Shown here piece after piece: positions 53,345-61,447 of a stretch of 64,000 nucleotides of DNA. The stretch covers positions 1-64,000 of the forward strand of contig CAVZGE010000007.1 in the NCBI GenBank assembly GCA_963774745.1, read 5' to 3'. The position numbers were made by a program, and so were the translations under genes. The notes beneath the pieces were generated by a model that did no database searches, was not told the origin of the DNA, and saw only the letters and a program-made list of their open reading frames with translations. The stretch's first letter is position 1; every line of letters begins with the position of its first letter. The stretch is from Prado023 sp963774745. GTDB taxonomy: Bacteria > Actinomycetota > Actinomycetes > S36-B12 > CAIYMF01.

Positions 53345-53776
53345 CTAGCAGTCTTGCGACGTGCGCACTCCGTCGATCGACGTGTTGTACGTGTCCATAG
53401 CGGCCTTGTAGGCCTGTGCCGCCTCGGATGCAGTGGAGGTGGAACTGGGGATCGCCCGGATGGCGTCCCTGAAGGCCTTGTCCGCCGCCTGGATGTCGGC
53501 GCGGACGGACTCGGAGAGGTCGTTCGAGTCGCGGTAAGCCGTGACCGCGGCCTCGACCACGACCTGGCCTTGGTCACTGATCTCGTTGCGGGTGGAGTCT
53601 CCGCTGGCCACCATGTCCTTGAGGGTCGACAGTTCGCTGAGCACCGCTTTGGAACTGGTGCAGTAGGCCTCGCTGGCCGTGGTGGCATCCGTGATCGTTG
53701 GTGACGTGCACGCCGACGCTGACAGGGCCAGACCCATGCCTGCCAGCGACGCTGTGACCCTACGAATCCTGCTCAT
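53345..53776 (-). CDS. Putative lipoprotein of unknown function
   Basis: 143 residues from ATG 53776 (GTGAGGAG upstream). Lipobox in MGLALSASACTSP; the mature part is helical (SKAVLSELSTLKDMVASGDS, AFRDAIRAIPSSTSTASEAA) with a Cys at EAYCTSS and another at the very end (SQDC). Looks like a short coiled-coil surface lipoprotein. No family recognised. Confidence 0.7.
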   Translation of the reverse strand: MSRIRRVTASLAGMGLALSASACTSPTITDATTASEAYCTSSKAVLSELSTLKDMVASGDSTRNEISDQGQVVVEAAVTAYRDSNDLSESVRADIQAADKAFRDAIRAIPSSTSTASEAAQAYKAAMDTYNTSIDGVRTSQDC

Positions 53777-53953
53777 CGCCTGACTCCTCACCATGTCGGA
53801 AACCGCCTCGCGTCGCACCGAACCGCCGGCGGCTGCGTCCCCATCGTCCGCCCAGGCCTACCCGGTTATGTCCTCGGGGTCGCCAGGGCGGACTCGACGG
53901 CTTGCGCTGGATTCCAATCGTGACAGCCGGGAAGGTACGTACCGCATCCCATG

Positions 53954-55936
53954 TCACCACATCCGGGTCAGGAACACGTCCCCCGTCCCGTTGGTGTCCC
54001 CGGCCACGAGGTTCGAAGCATTGGAGGCGAACGTGATCCAACGCCCATCCCCGGAGATGGCCGAGTTGACAGAGCCGCCTCCGTTCGACTCGAGGCCGTC
54101 GTTCGCCACAGACACGAGCTGTGTGGTCCGCGAGAGCGTGTCGAACAGGAAGACGTCGGCCACGCCGTTTGTGTCTCCAGCCACAAGGTTCGGCGCATCT
54201 GAGTCGTAGGTGATCCAACGGCCATCGCTGGAGATCGCCCTCCCCCGGGATGCCCCGTTCCCCTGGACGTCACCTGCTGCGACCGACACCCGCGAGGTGG
54301 TGCGTCCGACCGTGTCGTACAGGAATACGTCCCATGCCCCGTTGGTGTCCCCGGCGACCAGGTTCGACGCCCCGGATGTGTAGGTGATCCAGCGGCCATC
54401 GGCCGAGAGACCCCCAGCGAAGGATGCGGCGTTGGCCTGGACATCGCCTATCCCCACCGACACGCGCAGGGTGGCCCGCGTCACGGTGTCGAATAGATAG
54501 AGGTCTTCAACGCCGTTGGTGTCCCCGTCGACCAGGTTCGACGCAGCGGAGCGGTAGGTGATCCAGCGGCCATCGGCCGAGATGTAGCCCGACGTGGACG
54601 GGCCATCCGACTGGACGCCGCCCGTCCCCACAGACACCCGCTCTGTGGTCCGGCCGATCGTGTCGAAGAGGAAGACATCCCATGCGTCGTTGGTGTCCCC
54701 GGCCACGAGGTTCGCGGCATCGGAGGTGTAGATGATCCAGCGCCCATCGGCCGAGATCGCTGGGGAGAACGACCAGCTACCCTGGTCTGACTGCACCTCG
54801 CCGGTTCCCATCGACACGCGCTGCGTGGTCCGCCCCACTCGGTCAAACAGGAACACGTCCCACCCGTCGTTCGTGTCCCCGGCGACCAGGTTCGAGGCTG
54901 CGGAGTAGTACGCGACCCAGCGGCCATCCGATGAGATCGCGGCGCCCCCAGACCAACCGTTCGACTCGATGTCTCCGGTCGCTACCGAAACCCGCTGCGT
55001 GGTCCGGCTCACTGCGTCGTATAGGAAGACGTCCCGCTCTGCGTTGGTGTCGCCGGCAACGACGTTCACCGCAAGGGAGTCATAGGTGACCCAGCGGCCG
55101 TCGGCCGAGATCGCCGGGGCAGCAATCAGCCCGGGGCCGTCGGGCGCCACCGACACCCGCACCGTCTCTGGCGGAGTGCGTGACGTGGTGACTACGGGCG
55201 GGCTGGTGTTGCCGACGACGTCTCGGGTGAACACGGCGTACGAGTACGCGGTGTTCACAGCGAGCCCGGTATCGGTGGCCGAGGTGGCAGTCGCTGAAGG
55301 CAGGCCGACACCGGTCCCCTCCGTGGGCGAGGCCGGGGCCGTGGCCGCGGAGGCGCGACGCACGATCACCGAGGCCAAGTCGGCGTCGGACGGGTTCGTC
55401 CACGACAGGGTGATGCTGGTCGCGGTCCGGCCGGTCACCGCCAGCCCGATCACCGGGCCGGGCGCCGTTGTGTCCGGGGGCGCCGGAGTCTGCGTGGACG
55501 CTGGTGGGGTCGGGACGAACCGATAGGCCTTGGTGGTCAGCGACTTGTACCCGGGCCTGGCGAAGACCTTGACCCGGTACGTGCCGGCCTTCACGGCGAA
55601 CGCCCGGGTCTCCGCAGCACCTTGGGTGCGGTAGGTGCCGACCTTCTTCCACTTGCTCGCGGACTTGCGCTGAAGCTTGAGCTTCCAGTACTTCGAGCCC
55701 GTCAGGTCGGGGTTGACGTCGACGACCAGCTTCAACGTGCTCGTGAACACCACCGCCGGCTTCTTCCTGCTAGCCATCGGCGCAACGGCGGACTGCACTG
55801 CTGACGGAACGGCGGCGATCGCCCCGGGCATCCTGGCCATCGGGCTGGTCATCCCCGCCACCGGCGGGACCACCACCAGGCCACCAAGCAAGATCCCCGC
55901 CGCCAGAGCCGCTACCCCGGATCGCATCCCACGCAT
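53954..55936 (-). CDS. Secreted seven-bladed propeller protein with YRTQG module and FN3 domain
   Basis: 660 residues, ATG 55936 with GGGAGGCGG upstream. Signal peptide (GVAALAAGILLGGLVVVPPV), then a beta module (residues 60-140, LKLVVDVNPDLTGSKYWKLK and VGTYRTQGAAETRAFAVKAG) shared with the protein at 4990-6513. A fibronectin type III domain (PDTTAPGPVIGLAVTGRTAT) follows, then seven PD40-like blades, each with a version of ISADGRWITYTSDAANLVAG and DTNDAWDVFLFD. Extracellular; a full propeller is predicted. Confidence 0.85.
   Translation of the reverse strand: MRGMRSGVAALAAGILLGGLVVVPPVAGMTSPMARMPGAIAAVPSAVQSAVAPMASRKKPAVVFTSTLKLVVDVNPDLTGSKYWKLKLQRKSASKWKKVGTYRTQGAAETRAFAVKAGTYRVKVFARPGYKSLTTKAYRFVPTPPASTQTPAPPDTTAPGPVIGLAVTGRTATSITLSWTNPSDADLASVIVRRASAATAPASPTEGTGVGLPSATATSATDTGLAVNTAYSYAVFTRDVVGNTSPPVVTTSRTPPETVRVSVAPDGPGLIAAPAISADGRWVTYDSLAVNVVAGDTNAERDVFLYDAVSRTTQRVSVATGDIESNGWSGGAAISSDGRWVAYYSAASNLVAGDTNDGWDVFLFDRVGRTTQRVSMGTGEVQSDQGSWSFSPAISADGRWIIYTSDAANLVAGDTNDAWDVFLFDTIGRTTERVSVGTGGVQSDGPSTSGYISADGRWITYRSAASNLVDGDTNGVEDLYLFDTVTRATLRVSVGIGDVQANAASFAGGLSADGRWITYTSGASNLVAGDTNGAWDVFLYDTVGRTTSRVSVAAGDVQGNGASRGRAISSDGRWITYDSDAPNLVAGDTNGVADVFLFDTLSRTTQLVSVANDGLESNGGGSVNSAISGDGRWITFASNASNLVAGDTNGTGDVFLTRMW
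53955..55121 (-). repeat. Tandem propeller repeats (seven units, about 170-180 bp each)
   Basis: Seven imperfect repeats in the coding sequence, recognisable at DNA level by recurrent GTTGGTGTCCCCGGCGACCA and GATCCAGCGGCCATCGGC. The similarity among units suggests recent expansion or homogenisation of the propeller. Confidence 0.8.
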
Positions 55937-56086
55937 TACGACCGCCTCCCGCTAAGCCGGGAGTCCCAGAGCCGAGCCCCGGACAGCAACCACGATAGTT
56001 CGCCGGAGCCAACCCACAAGAGCCGTTGGTCCCGCCCCGCGAGGCCAGAGATTGGCGGCCTCCACGGGTCCGCATTCTCGCCCTTT

Positions 56087-56180
56087 ACATCTGGGCTACA
56101 GCCCAACGCCCGTTCCCGGGATCTCCCACCTCATCGCCGTTCCCGCCCCGGCCATGGAGGTGAACTCCATGACGCGCCCG
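56087..56180 (+). repeat. Interspersed intergenic repeat, copy 11
   Basis: Mixed type: ACATCTGGGCTACAGCCCAA, then CGCCCGTTCCCGGGATCTCC, CACCTCATCGCCGTTCCCG and block 2 within ATGGAG-gtgaa-CTCCAT followed by GACGCGCCCGG. It carries features of both types A and B, which argues that they are one family. Confidence 0.88.
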
Positions 56181-56833
56181 GATTGGCGACCTTGGCAAAT
56201 TGGGAGGCTCAACCAGCACGCGGCGTCGGGCCAGCCCCTGGGTCGCCGTGGCCTTGATCCTCGCGCTCGCCTCCCCCGATGGTCTTGACGCCATGTCCAC
56301 GCCCAGGTCGATCGTGCAGTGCCCGACGTCGTAGCCGGCTTCGCCGGCAGCGAGTAGAGGGAGTCGCCGACCCCATAGGTGGTGACCGGCACTGTGGCCG
56401 TCGGGGACGGGCCCTCAGCGGGGATCAGCGCGCCCGTCGGGACTCCGAGCCCAACGCCTCTGGACAGCGGCCTGTCGCGGGCACACGCTGAGGTTGAGGG
56501 AGTCCGGACCGTCCGGTTCCCGGGAAGGCGAGTCAGGGAGGTGGTGGCGTTGACCACCACGGTGACACCGACGAAGCCGCGCCACGACGTGCGCCGTGCG
56601 TGGATCAGCTCTGCCAGGGATCGGCGGGATCCGCTTCGGTAGGACGGCACTGCGCAACGGGGACGGCCGCGGGCGGATCCCCAGCGCCCTCGGGGCCGTG
56701 TGGGTGGTGATCGTGATCGTGGGGACGATCTTCTTCGTCGTCACGCAGGCGTGATCGCGCGGCCTCAGCCTCGAGACCTCACTTCCGCGACGCGTACTGA
56801 TGTGGGGGGAGATGTGCGGCAAGGGACGTGGCC
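56181..56833. other. Gene-poor region with decayed coding traces
   Basis: No intact gene. A plus-strand stretch ending at 56754 reads RIPSALGAVWVVIVIVGTIF then FVVTQA and a stop, the end of a lost membrane protein. A minus-strand stretch near 56290-56340 reads YDVGHCTIDLGVDMASRP. Both look like remnants. Confidence 0.35.
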
Positions 56834-57250
56834 ATGGAGCCCAAACTGGAGCGGAGGAGCGCCCGGATCGGCGTTGTGGGCGCGGGGGTCAGTGGCCTGA
56901 CGGCGGCCCACTACCTGACGCGCGCCGGGTACCGTCACGTGACTGTCCCGGAGGGGGAGCCCAGGGTCGGCGGCAAGTGCTGCTCGGTGACGATCGGGGG
57001 TCGGAGTTACGAGATGGGTGCGGTGCTCGGCACGCCGGACTACACCACGACCCTGGAGCTCATGCGGTCGGTCGACCTTGGCAGTGGGTCGACCACGGGC
57101 AGGGAGGGCTACGACCAGGACGGGCGGCATCTGGCCCTGGTACGCGTACCCCACCCCCGAACGGCTGGCCGACTCCCAGGCCGCCATCCACCGCTGTGCG
57201 AGGACCTTGGCCCCTTGTGGGCGGGCCGGCACACGAGCAGCGTGAAGTTG
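56834..57250 (+). pseudogene. FAD-dependent amine-oxidase-like gene, N-terminal fragment
   Basis: Reads IGVVGAGVSGLTAAHYLTRA (Rossmann GxGxxG) then GYRHVTVPEGEPRVGGKCCS and SYEMGAVLGTPDYTTTLELM. This is the FAD-binding start of an amine oxidase / desaturase-type flavoprotein. After about 100 residues the frame shifts (the other frame continues WPWYAYPTPERLADSQAAIH) and the gene ends. Only about a quarter of a normal 420-450-residue enzyme remains. Its open frame runs into the SGNH hydrolase gene, which has its own start. Confidence 0.7.
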
Positions 57251-57280
57251 GCGGAGTGCCACCACGCAAGGAGGATCCCG

Positions 57281-58228
57281 ATGTTCGGTCGCCCAGTCCG
57301 GTTCGTTGTCTCATTCATGGTGCTGATCGCTGCTCTTCTCGCGGGGGGTTCGCCAGCCAGTGCCCGCCAGTCCGGGCCCGGCCTCATCCCGGGGTTGCCG
57401 GTGTATGTGGCGCTCGGGGATTCGATCGCCAACGGCCAGCAGTCAGCTGACGTGGTCCCCGGTGACTACTGGGCCACCGTCGCCGAGTGGCAGGCCAACG
57501 GTTACGTGGCCCTGTTCGGCAAGTACCTGGTCCAGGAACTGGACTGCGTTCCCGGGCGCGGCCCGGCCACCGGTCCCGGCTGCCGGCAACTCCAGGTCCT
57601 CAACCTGGCACGCTCGGCCGTGCCTGACGTGGTCGAGCCACCCACCGGCCGGCCCGGGGTCACCACCCAGATCGTGATCGATGAGCAGTTGCCCGTGGCG
57701 GTGCCGCTGCTGCGTTCCCGCAACCACGACAAGAACCCCCGCAATGACGTCCCGGTGGTCACTCTGACCGTCGGCGGCAACGACATCTTCGGACCGATCA
57801 TCGCCGCCTGCGTGACGGCCAATCCGCCCTCGACGGCAGGCTGCTCGAGCGCCATCGGAACCGCGTTCGCCGGGTTCGCCGCCAACTACACCAAGATCCT
57901 GGCCCGACTGCGTCTCGCGGCCGGTCCTGATGCTGAGCTCATCACGATGACCTACTACAACCCCCTGCCGTACTGCGCCCTTGGGGCAAACCCCGCCGCC
58001 GGCCCATTCGGTGACTTCGTCCTCGAGCAGGTGGTCACCCAGCCGGGCGTGGCCCCCGGCTTCAACGGGCTCATCGAAACCATCTCCGCTCAGTACGGCG
58101 CCAAGGTCGCCGATACCTTCGGCGCACTCGGCACCGGTGACTTCGTCGGCGGCAGCGACTGCCTACACCCCGACACCGACGGCCACGCCAAGATCGCGAC
58201 AGCCTTCCAGACGGCCTTCGCCGACTGA
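57281..58228 (+). CDS. Secreted SGNH/GDSL-type hydrolase
   Basis: 315 residues from ATG 57281 (AAGGAGG upstream). Signal peptide (VVSFMVLIAALLAGGSPASA). SGNH blocks: I VALGDSIANGQ (nucleophile Ser), III VTLTVGGNDIFG (Gly/Asn), V GGSDCLHPDTDGHAKIA (Asp and His). GDSL esterases/lipases of this type hydrolyse lipid or polysaccharide esters outside the cell. The longer frame to 56828 only adds the broken flavoprotein. Confidence 0.9.
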   Translation: MFGRPVRFVVSFMVLIAALLAGGSPASARQSGPGLIPGLPVYVALGDSIANGQQSADVVPGDYWATVAEWQANGYVALFGKYLVQELDCVPGRGPATGPGCRQLQVLNLARSAVPDVVEPPTGRPGVTTQIVIDEQLPVAVPLLRSRNHDKNPRNDVPVVTLTVGGNDIFGPIIAACVTANPPSTAGCSSAIGTAFAGFAANYTKILARLRLAAGPDAELITMTYYNPLPYCALGANPAAGPFGDFVLEQVVTQPGVAPGFNGLIETISAQYGAKVADTFGALGTGDFVGGSDCLHPDTDGHAKIATAFQTAFAD

Positions 58229-58370
58229 GCACCCGTGACGGAGAACCGACGACTCGTCGTTCACTATGTCCACACGCAGGTCAAGAGCGGTCTGGACGCC
58301 GCGAAGGTCACCCCGTCCAACACGACGCGCTGACGCCGGCGGTGGTCCAGCGAGCGAAGGGGTCGATGAG

Positions 58371-58724
58371 ATGAGAGCACGGCTGGTCGGGTTCGGCGTG
58401 ATCGAGATCGAGGGGAATCGGTACGAGCACGACGTCGTCATCGACCGCGGGGTGGTCAGCAAGCGCGCGAAGGGTCCGTCGAAGCCGTATCGGGGCCGCT
58501 ACGGGCACACGCCCCTATCGATCGATGAGGTGATCCCGTGGGGTGGCACCCAACTGGTCATCGGCACCGGTGCGGATGGCGCGCTCCCGGTGATGCCAGA
58601 GATCATCGATGAGGCCCGGGGGCGTGGCATCGAGGTCGTCGCGGTTCCCACCACGGAGGCTTGCGGGCTGCTCGAAACCCTGGACCCTCAGTTGGTGCGT
58701 GCCGTCCTGCATGTCACCTGCTGA
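58371..58724 (+). CDS. Mth938/AAMDC-like domain protein
   Basis: 117 residues from ATG 58371 (AAGGGG upstream). GFGVIEIEGNRYEHDVVIDR, GTQLVIGTGADGALPVMPEI, GIEVVAVPTTEACGLLETLD match the small Mth938-like fold of unknown activity. Cytoplasmic; alone between a secreted hydrolase and a protease. Confidence 0.8.
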   Translation: MRARLVGFGVIEIEGNRYEHDVVIDRGVVSKRAKGPSKPYRGRYGHTPLSIDEVIPWGGTQLVIGTGADGALPVMPEIIDEARGRGIEVVAVPTTEACGLLETLDPQLVRAVLHVTC

Positions 58725-58743
58725 CCCACGGTCCGGGCGCCCC

Positions 58744-59472
58744 TCATGGCCGCAGCATGATCCACGCCAGCAGGTAGGCCAAGCTGTTCGCTGTCGCGTG
58801 AACCGCCAGAGGCGCGATGAGGTGGTCGTACCGGATGCGCAGCAGGCACAGGAACGCCCCGGCCAGGCCAGCAGCGACCATCCCGACGGCGGCGGACACC
58901 AGCGAGTGGGACCCCAAGGCCGACCCGAGGGCCGCGTTGCCCGCAGTGAGGCCGACGGCCGGGAACAGGTGCCAGGCCCCGAACGCCAGGCACGATCCGG
59001 CGACGCCCCGGGCCAGCCCGTACCGTCGCGTGAGCATGGCGAGCAGGACCCCCCGGAACGCCATCTCCTCGAGGAAAGCGGTCCCCACGGGGACGCGCAC
59101 GAACGCGGCGAACGCCACCTCGGCGCCGCTCATGCCGACCACGCGTTCGTCCCGGTAGGCGTCGGCGACGCCGGGCAGCTGGGTCCCGACCAGCATGACC
59201 ATGGCGGTGACCGCGGCCAGCACGGCCGTGGCGCGGGCCGCCGTGCCGGTCACCGGCCCCAGCCCCCAGTCGCGGCGGGTCAGGCCGTCGGCCCGCGCGA
59301 GCAGGGCCAGGCCGACGATCGCCACGCACGCCCACAGCAGGTAGAGGTCCGGGGCGGCTGCGTTGTTCAGCACGTTCACCCCAACGAGGAGCACGATCGA
59401 GCCCAGCAGGGGCCAGGAACGGGCAGAAGCCTGCGCTGCCTGGGCTGCCTGCTGGTCGTCCGATCCGTCCAC
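58744..59472 (-). CDS. CPBP-family intramembrane metalloprotease
   Basis: 242 residues from GTG 59472 (GAGGAG upstream). Seven to eight helices with the Abi/CAAX motifs: TAFLEEMAFRGVLLAMLTRR (EExxxR), LAFGAWHLFPAVGLTAGNAA (motif 2, F-x3-H), APLAVHATANSLAYLLAW (motif 3). Acts in the membrane, probably as a prenyl-protein type or bacteriocin-immunity protease; its substrate is not predictable. Confidence 0.85.
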   Translation of the reverse strand: MDGSDDQQAAQAAQASARSWPLLGSIVLLVGVNVLNNAAAPDLYLLWACVAIVGLALLARADGLTRRDWGLGPVTGTAARATAVLAAVTAMVMLVGTQLPGVADAYRDERVVGMSGAEVAFAAFVRVPVGTAFLEEMAFRGVLLAMLTRRYGLARGVAGSCLAFGAWHLFPAVGLTAGNAALGSALGSHSLVSAAVGMVAAGLAGAFLCLLRIRYDHLIAPLAVHATANSLAYLLAWIMLRP

Positions 59473-59604
59473 GCCCGCTCCTCGCGGCGCCGCTGGGAAC
59501 ACGGGCCCTGCCGCGCAACCCGATCAAACCACGCTGAACGGGCACCCGGACACCCCCCGCTCGATGCCATAGCCATCGCGCTGCCCGGCTGACATCCTTG
59601 AGCC

Positions 59605-61026
59605 GTGACCAGGCGTCACCGGGCCGCGCAAGCCCCGGGAGTCCAGCCGGCAACACAGCACGCCCCACCCGCGGCACCCGACCTTCCTCGCGCCCCCGGA
59701 CCGACGGCGCGGAACAGGTACGTCGACCTGGTCCGGTTCGTCGCCATCGTCGTGGTGATCCTCGGGCACTGGCTTGCCACGATCATCGTGGTCGAGAATG
59801 GGTGGCCGCGGGGCGTCAGCTCGCTGGCCGAGATCGGCTACATACGCTGGCTGACGCTGCTTCTGCAGGTCATGCCGATGTTCTTCCTGGCCGGTGGGTA
59901 CGCGGCGGCCGCGTCCTGGCCGTCGTGGCGCGCCCGCGGTGGCCACTGGGCGGGCTGGACACACGCCAGGTTCGTACGGTTGCTGCGACCGACGACATGG
60001 TTCGTCGGGATCATGGCTGGCGCTGTCGGCGTGGCAGTCCTGCTGGACGCGCCGCCCAGGGTCCTGGCCCAGGCCGGCTGGGGTGTCGCCCTGCAGCTGT
60101 GGTTCCTGCCGGTCTACCTGCTGCTGCTCGTGCTCGCGGTGCCGATGATCGCCGCCTGGAACCGCGTGGGGTGGCTGCTGCTGGTCGCAGCCATCGCGGT
60201 CGTCGCCGTCCTCGACGTGCTCGTCCGGGCCCTGGACCTCTCAGCCGCGGGCTGGGTGAGCTACTTCGTCGCCCCGGCGGCGGGGCTGGTGCTCGGAGTC
60301 GCGTGGCACGCCGGCGCTCTGGCTCGACGCGCCGTTCATGTCGCGATGCTGGTCGGCGGTGTGCTGGCGCTGCTCGTTCTGATCGCAGGCTTCGGCTACC
60401 CCCCTTGGATGGTCGGAGTTCCGGGCGAACCACCGGCGAACACCGCCCCGCCGAACCTGGCGCTGGTCGCCTACTCGGCCGCGCAGATCGGGCTGGTGCT
60501 GTTGCTCGAGGCGCCCGGGCGCCGTCTGCTCGAGCGACCCAGGGTCTGGGCTGCGGTGGCACGGGGCAACGCGGTGATCATGACCATGTACCTCTGGCAC
60601 ATGGTGCCGGTGCTGGTCGTGGCTGCCTGCCTCGCGGCGACCGGCCTGCCCACCGGCCCAACACCGGGCGGCGTCGCCTGGTGGGGCCATCGCCTCCTGT
60701 TGTTCACCATCCTCGGCGTCATCCTCGCCGGGCTGGTGCGCCTGGTCGCGCGGTTCGAGCGCTCCAGCCCGCCGCAACTGGGCCTCACCGGATGGGCTCC
60801 AACTGCGCTGCTCCTGGCCTGCGCAGCACTCGCCGGGTACGCGCTGGCCCGCCTGGCCGTGGGCGGGTTCGCGCCCGCAGGCCACCTGGCGATCGGCCCG
60901 CTGGCCACCTACGCGGCCGGCATCCTGGCCCTGTGGGCAGCCGGCTGGCTCGACCGCCTGCAAGCCGCCGGCAGGGACGACCCTCAACGGACGGCGAAGG
61001 ACGTCAGGACTGCGGGCCGTCGCTGA
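59605..61026 (+). CDS. Acyltransferase-3 family membrane protein
   Basis: 473 residues from GTG 59605. About ten membrane helices: YVDLVRFVAIVVVILGHWLA (catalytic-type His after helix 1), MPMFFLAGGYAAAASWPSWR, ALQLWFLPVYLLLLVLAV, IMTMYLWHMVPVLVVAACL. Members O-acylate surface sugars or lipids using cytoplasmic acyl donors. Alone; divergent from the CPBP gene. Confidence 0.85.
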   Translation: MTRRHRAAQAPGVQPATQHAPPAAPDLPRAPGPTARNRYVDLVRFVAIVVVILGHWLATIIVVENGWPRGVSSLAEIGYIRWLTLLLQVMPMFFLAGGYAAAASWPSWRARGGHWAGWTHARFVRLLRPTTWFVGIMAGAVGVAVLLDAPPRVLAQAGWGVALQLWFLPVYLLLLVLAVPMIAAWNRVGWLLLVAAIAVVAVLDVLVRALDLSAAGWVSYFVAPAAGLVLGVAWHAGALARRAVHVAMLVGGVLALLVLIAGFGYPPWMVGVPGEPPANTAPPNLALVAYSAAQIGLVLLLEAPGRRLLERPRVWAAVARGNAVIMTMYLWHMVPVLVVAACLAATGLPTGPTPGGVAWWGHRLLLFTILGVILAGLVRLVARFERSSPPQLGLTGWAPTALLLACAALAGYALARLAVGGFAPAGHLAIGPLATYAAGILALWAAGWLDRLQAAGRDDPQRTAKDVRTAGRR

Positions 61027-61447
61027 GCTATCGGTCGCTCTCCACCCTGCCCGGCCGTCCAGCGCCTGACCTCCACCCTGGTGATGAAGACCGTCATCGA
61101 GGACAAACCCCTCCCCCTATGACCCCCCGGGGTGGTCCACCACCGTAGGTAGCTGCGCGCTGACGACGCGAACCCCAGACGCCTGCGCCAGAGGATCGGT
61201 GCTACTCCCCGGTCGCCTCAGTTGCGTCTTGATGTGGCCAGCGTGGTCTGGTCGGCGGCGCCGGAAGGGTGTGGGGACCCCCGCGGGGGGCAATGGGCCG
61301 AGGCGGGGGTCACCCGGGGAGGCCCGGGCCGGCGATGACCCAGGACGGGCCCCCTTCGTTGCAGGTATCGACCCGGCCGGGTGTGGCATTGAGCCCGACG
61401 ACCGCACCCGCGGGCACACCGCCCTGTGATCGGCTGCCCCGGTTCGG
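61027..61447. other. Gap between converging genes
   Basis: No gene recognised. A palindrome GGTGGTCCACCACC at 61131-61144 lies 105 bases after the acyltransferase stop and could form a GC-rich terminator hairpin for it; no T-run follows. Confidence 0.35.

Noticed and set aside
46788..56180. Integron attC sites
   Set aside because: GTTGGGC in copy 9 and GCCCAAC in copy 11 match attC core consensus patterns, and the one-way orientation is attC-like. But the pair never occurs together in one copy in the right arrangement, most copies lack both, blocks are far longer than cassettes, and no integrase is encoded in the window.
1..56180. CRISPR array
   Set aside because: Repeats are kilobases apart and not separated by uniform spacers; no cas genes.
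56828..58228. A single FAD-oxidoreductase/SGNH fusion protein
   Set aside because: The flavoprotein part is cut and shifted, and the hydrolase has its own ribosome site and signal peptide at 57281.
61060..61122. C-terminal fragment of an acyl-CoA ligase (TSTLVMKTVIEDKPLPL)
   Set aside because: Only about 18 residues of weak similarity; too short to support a call.
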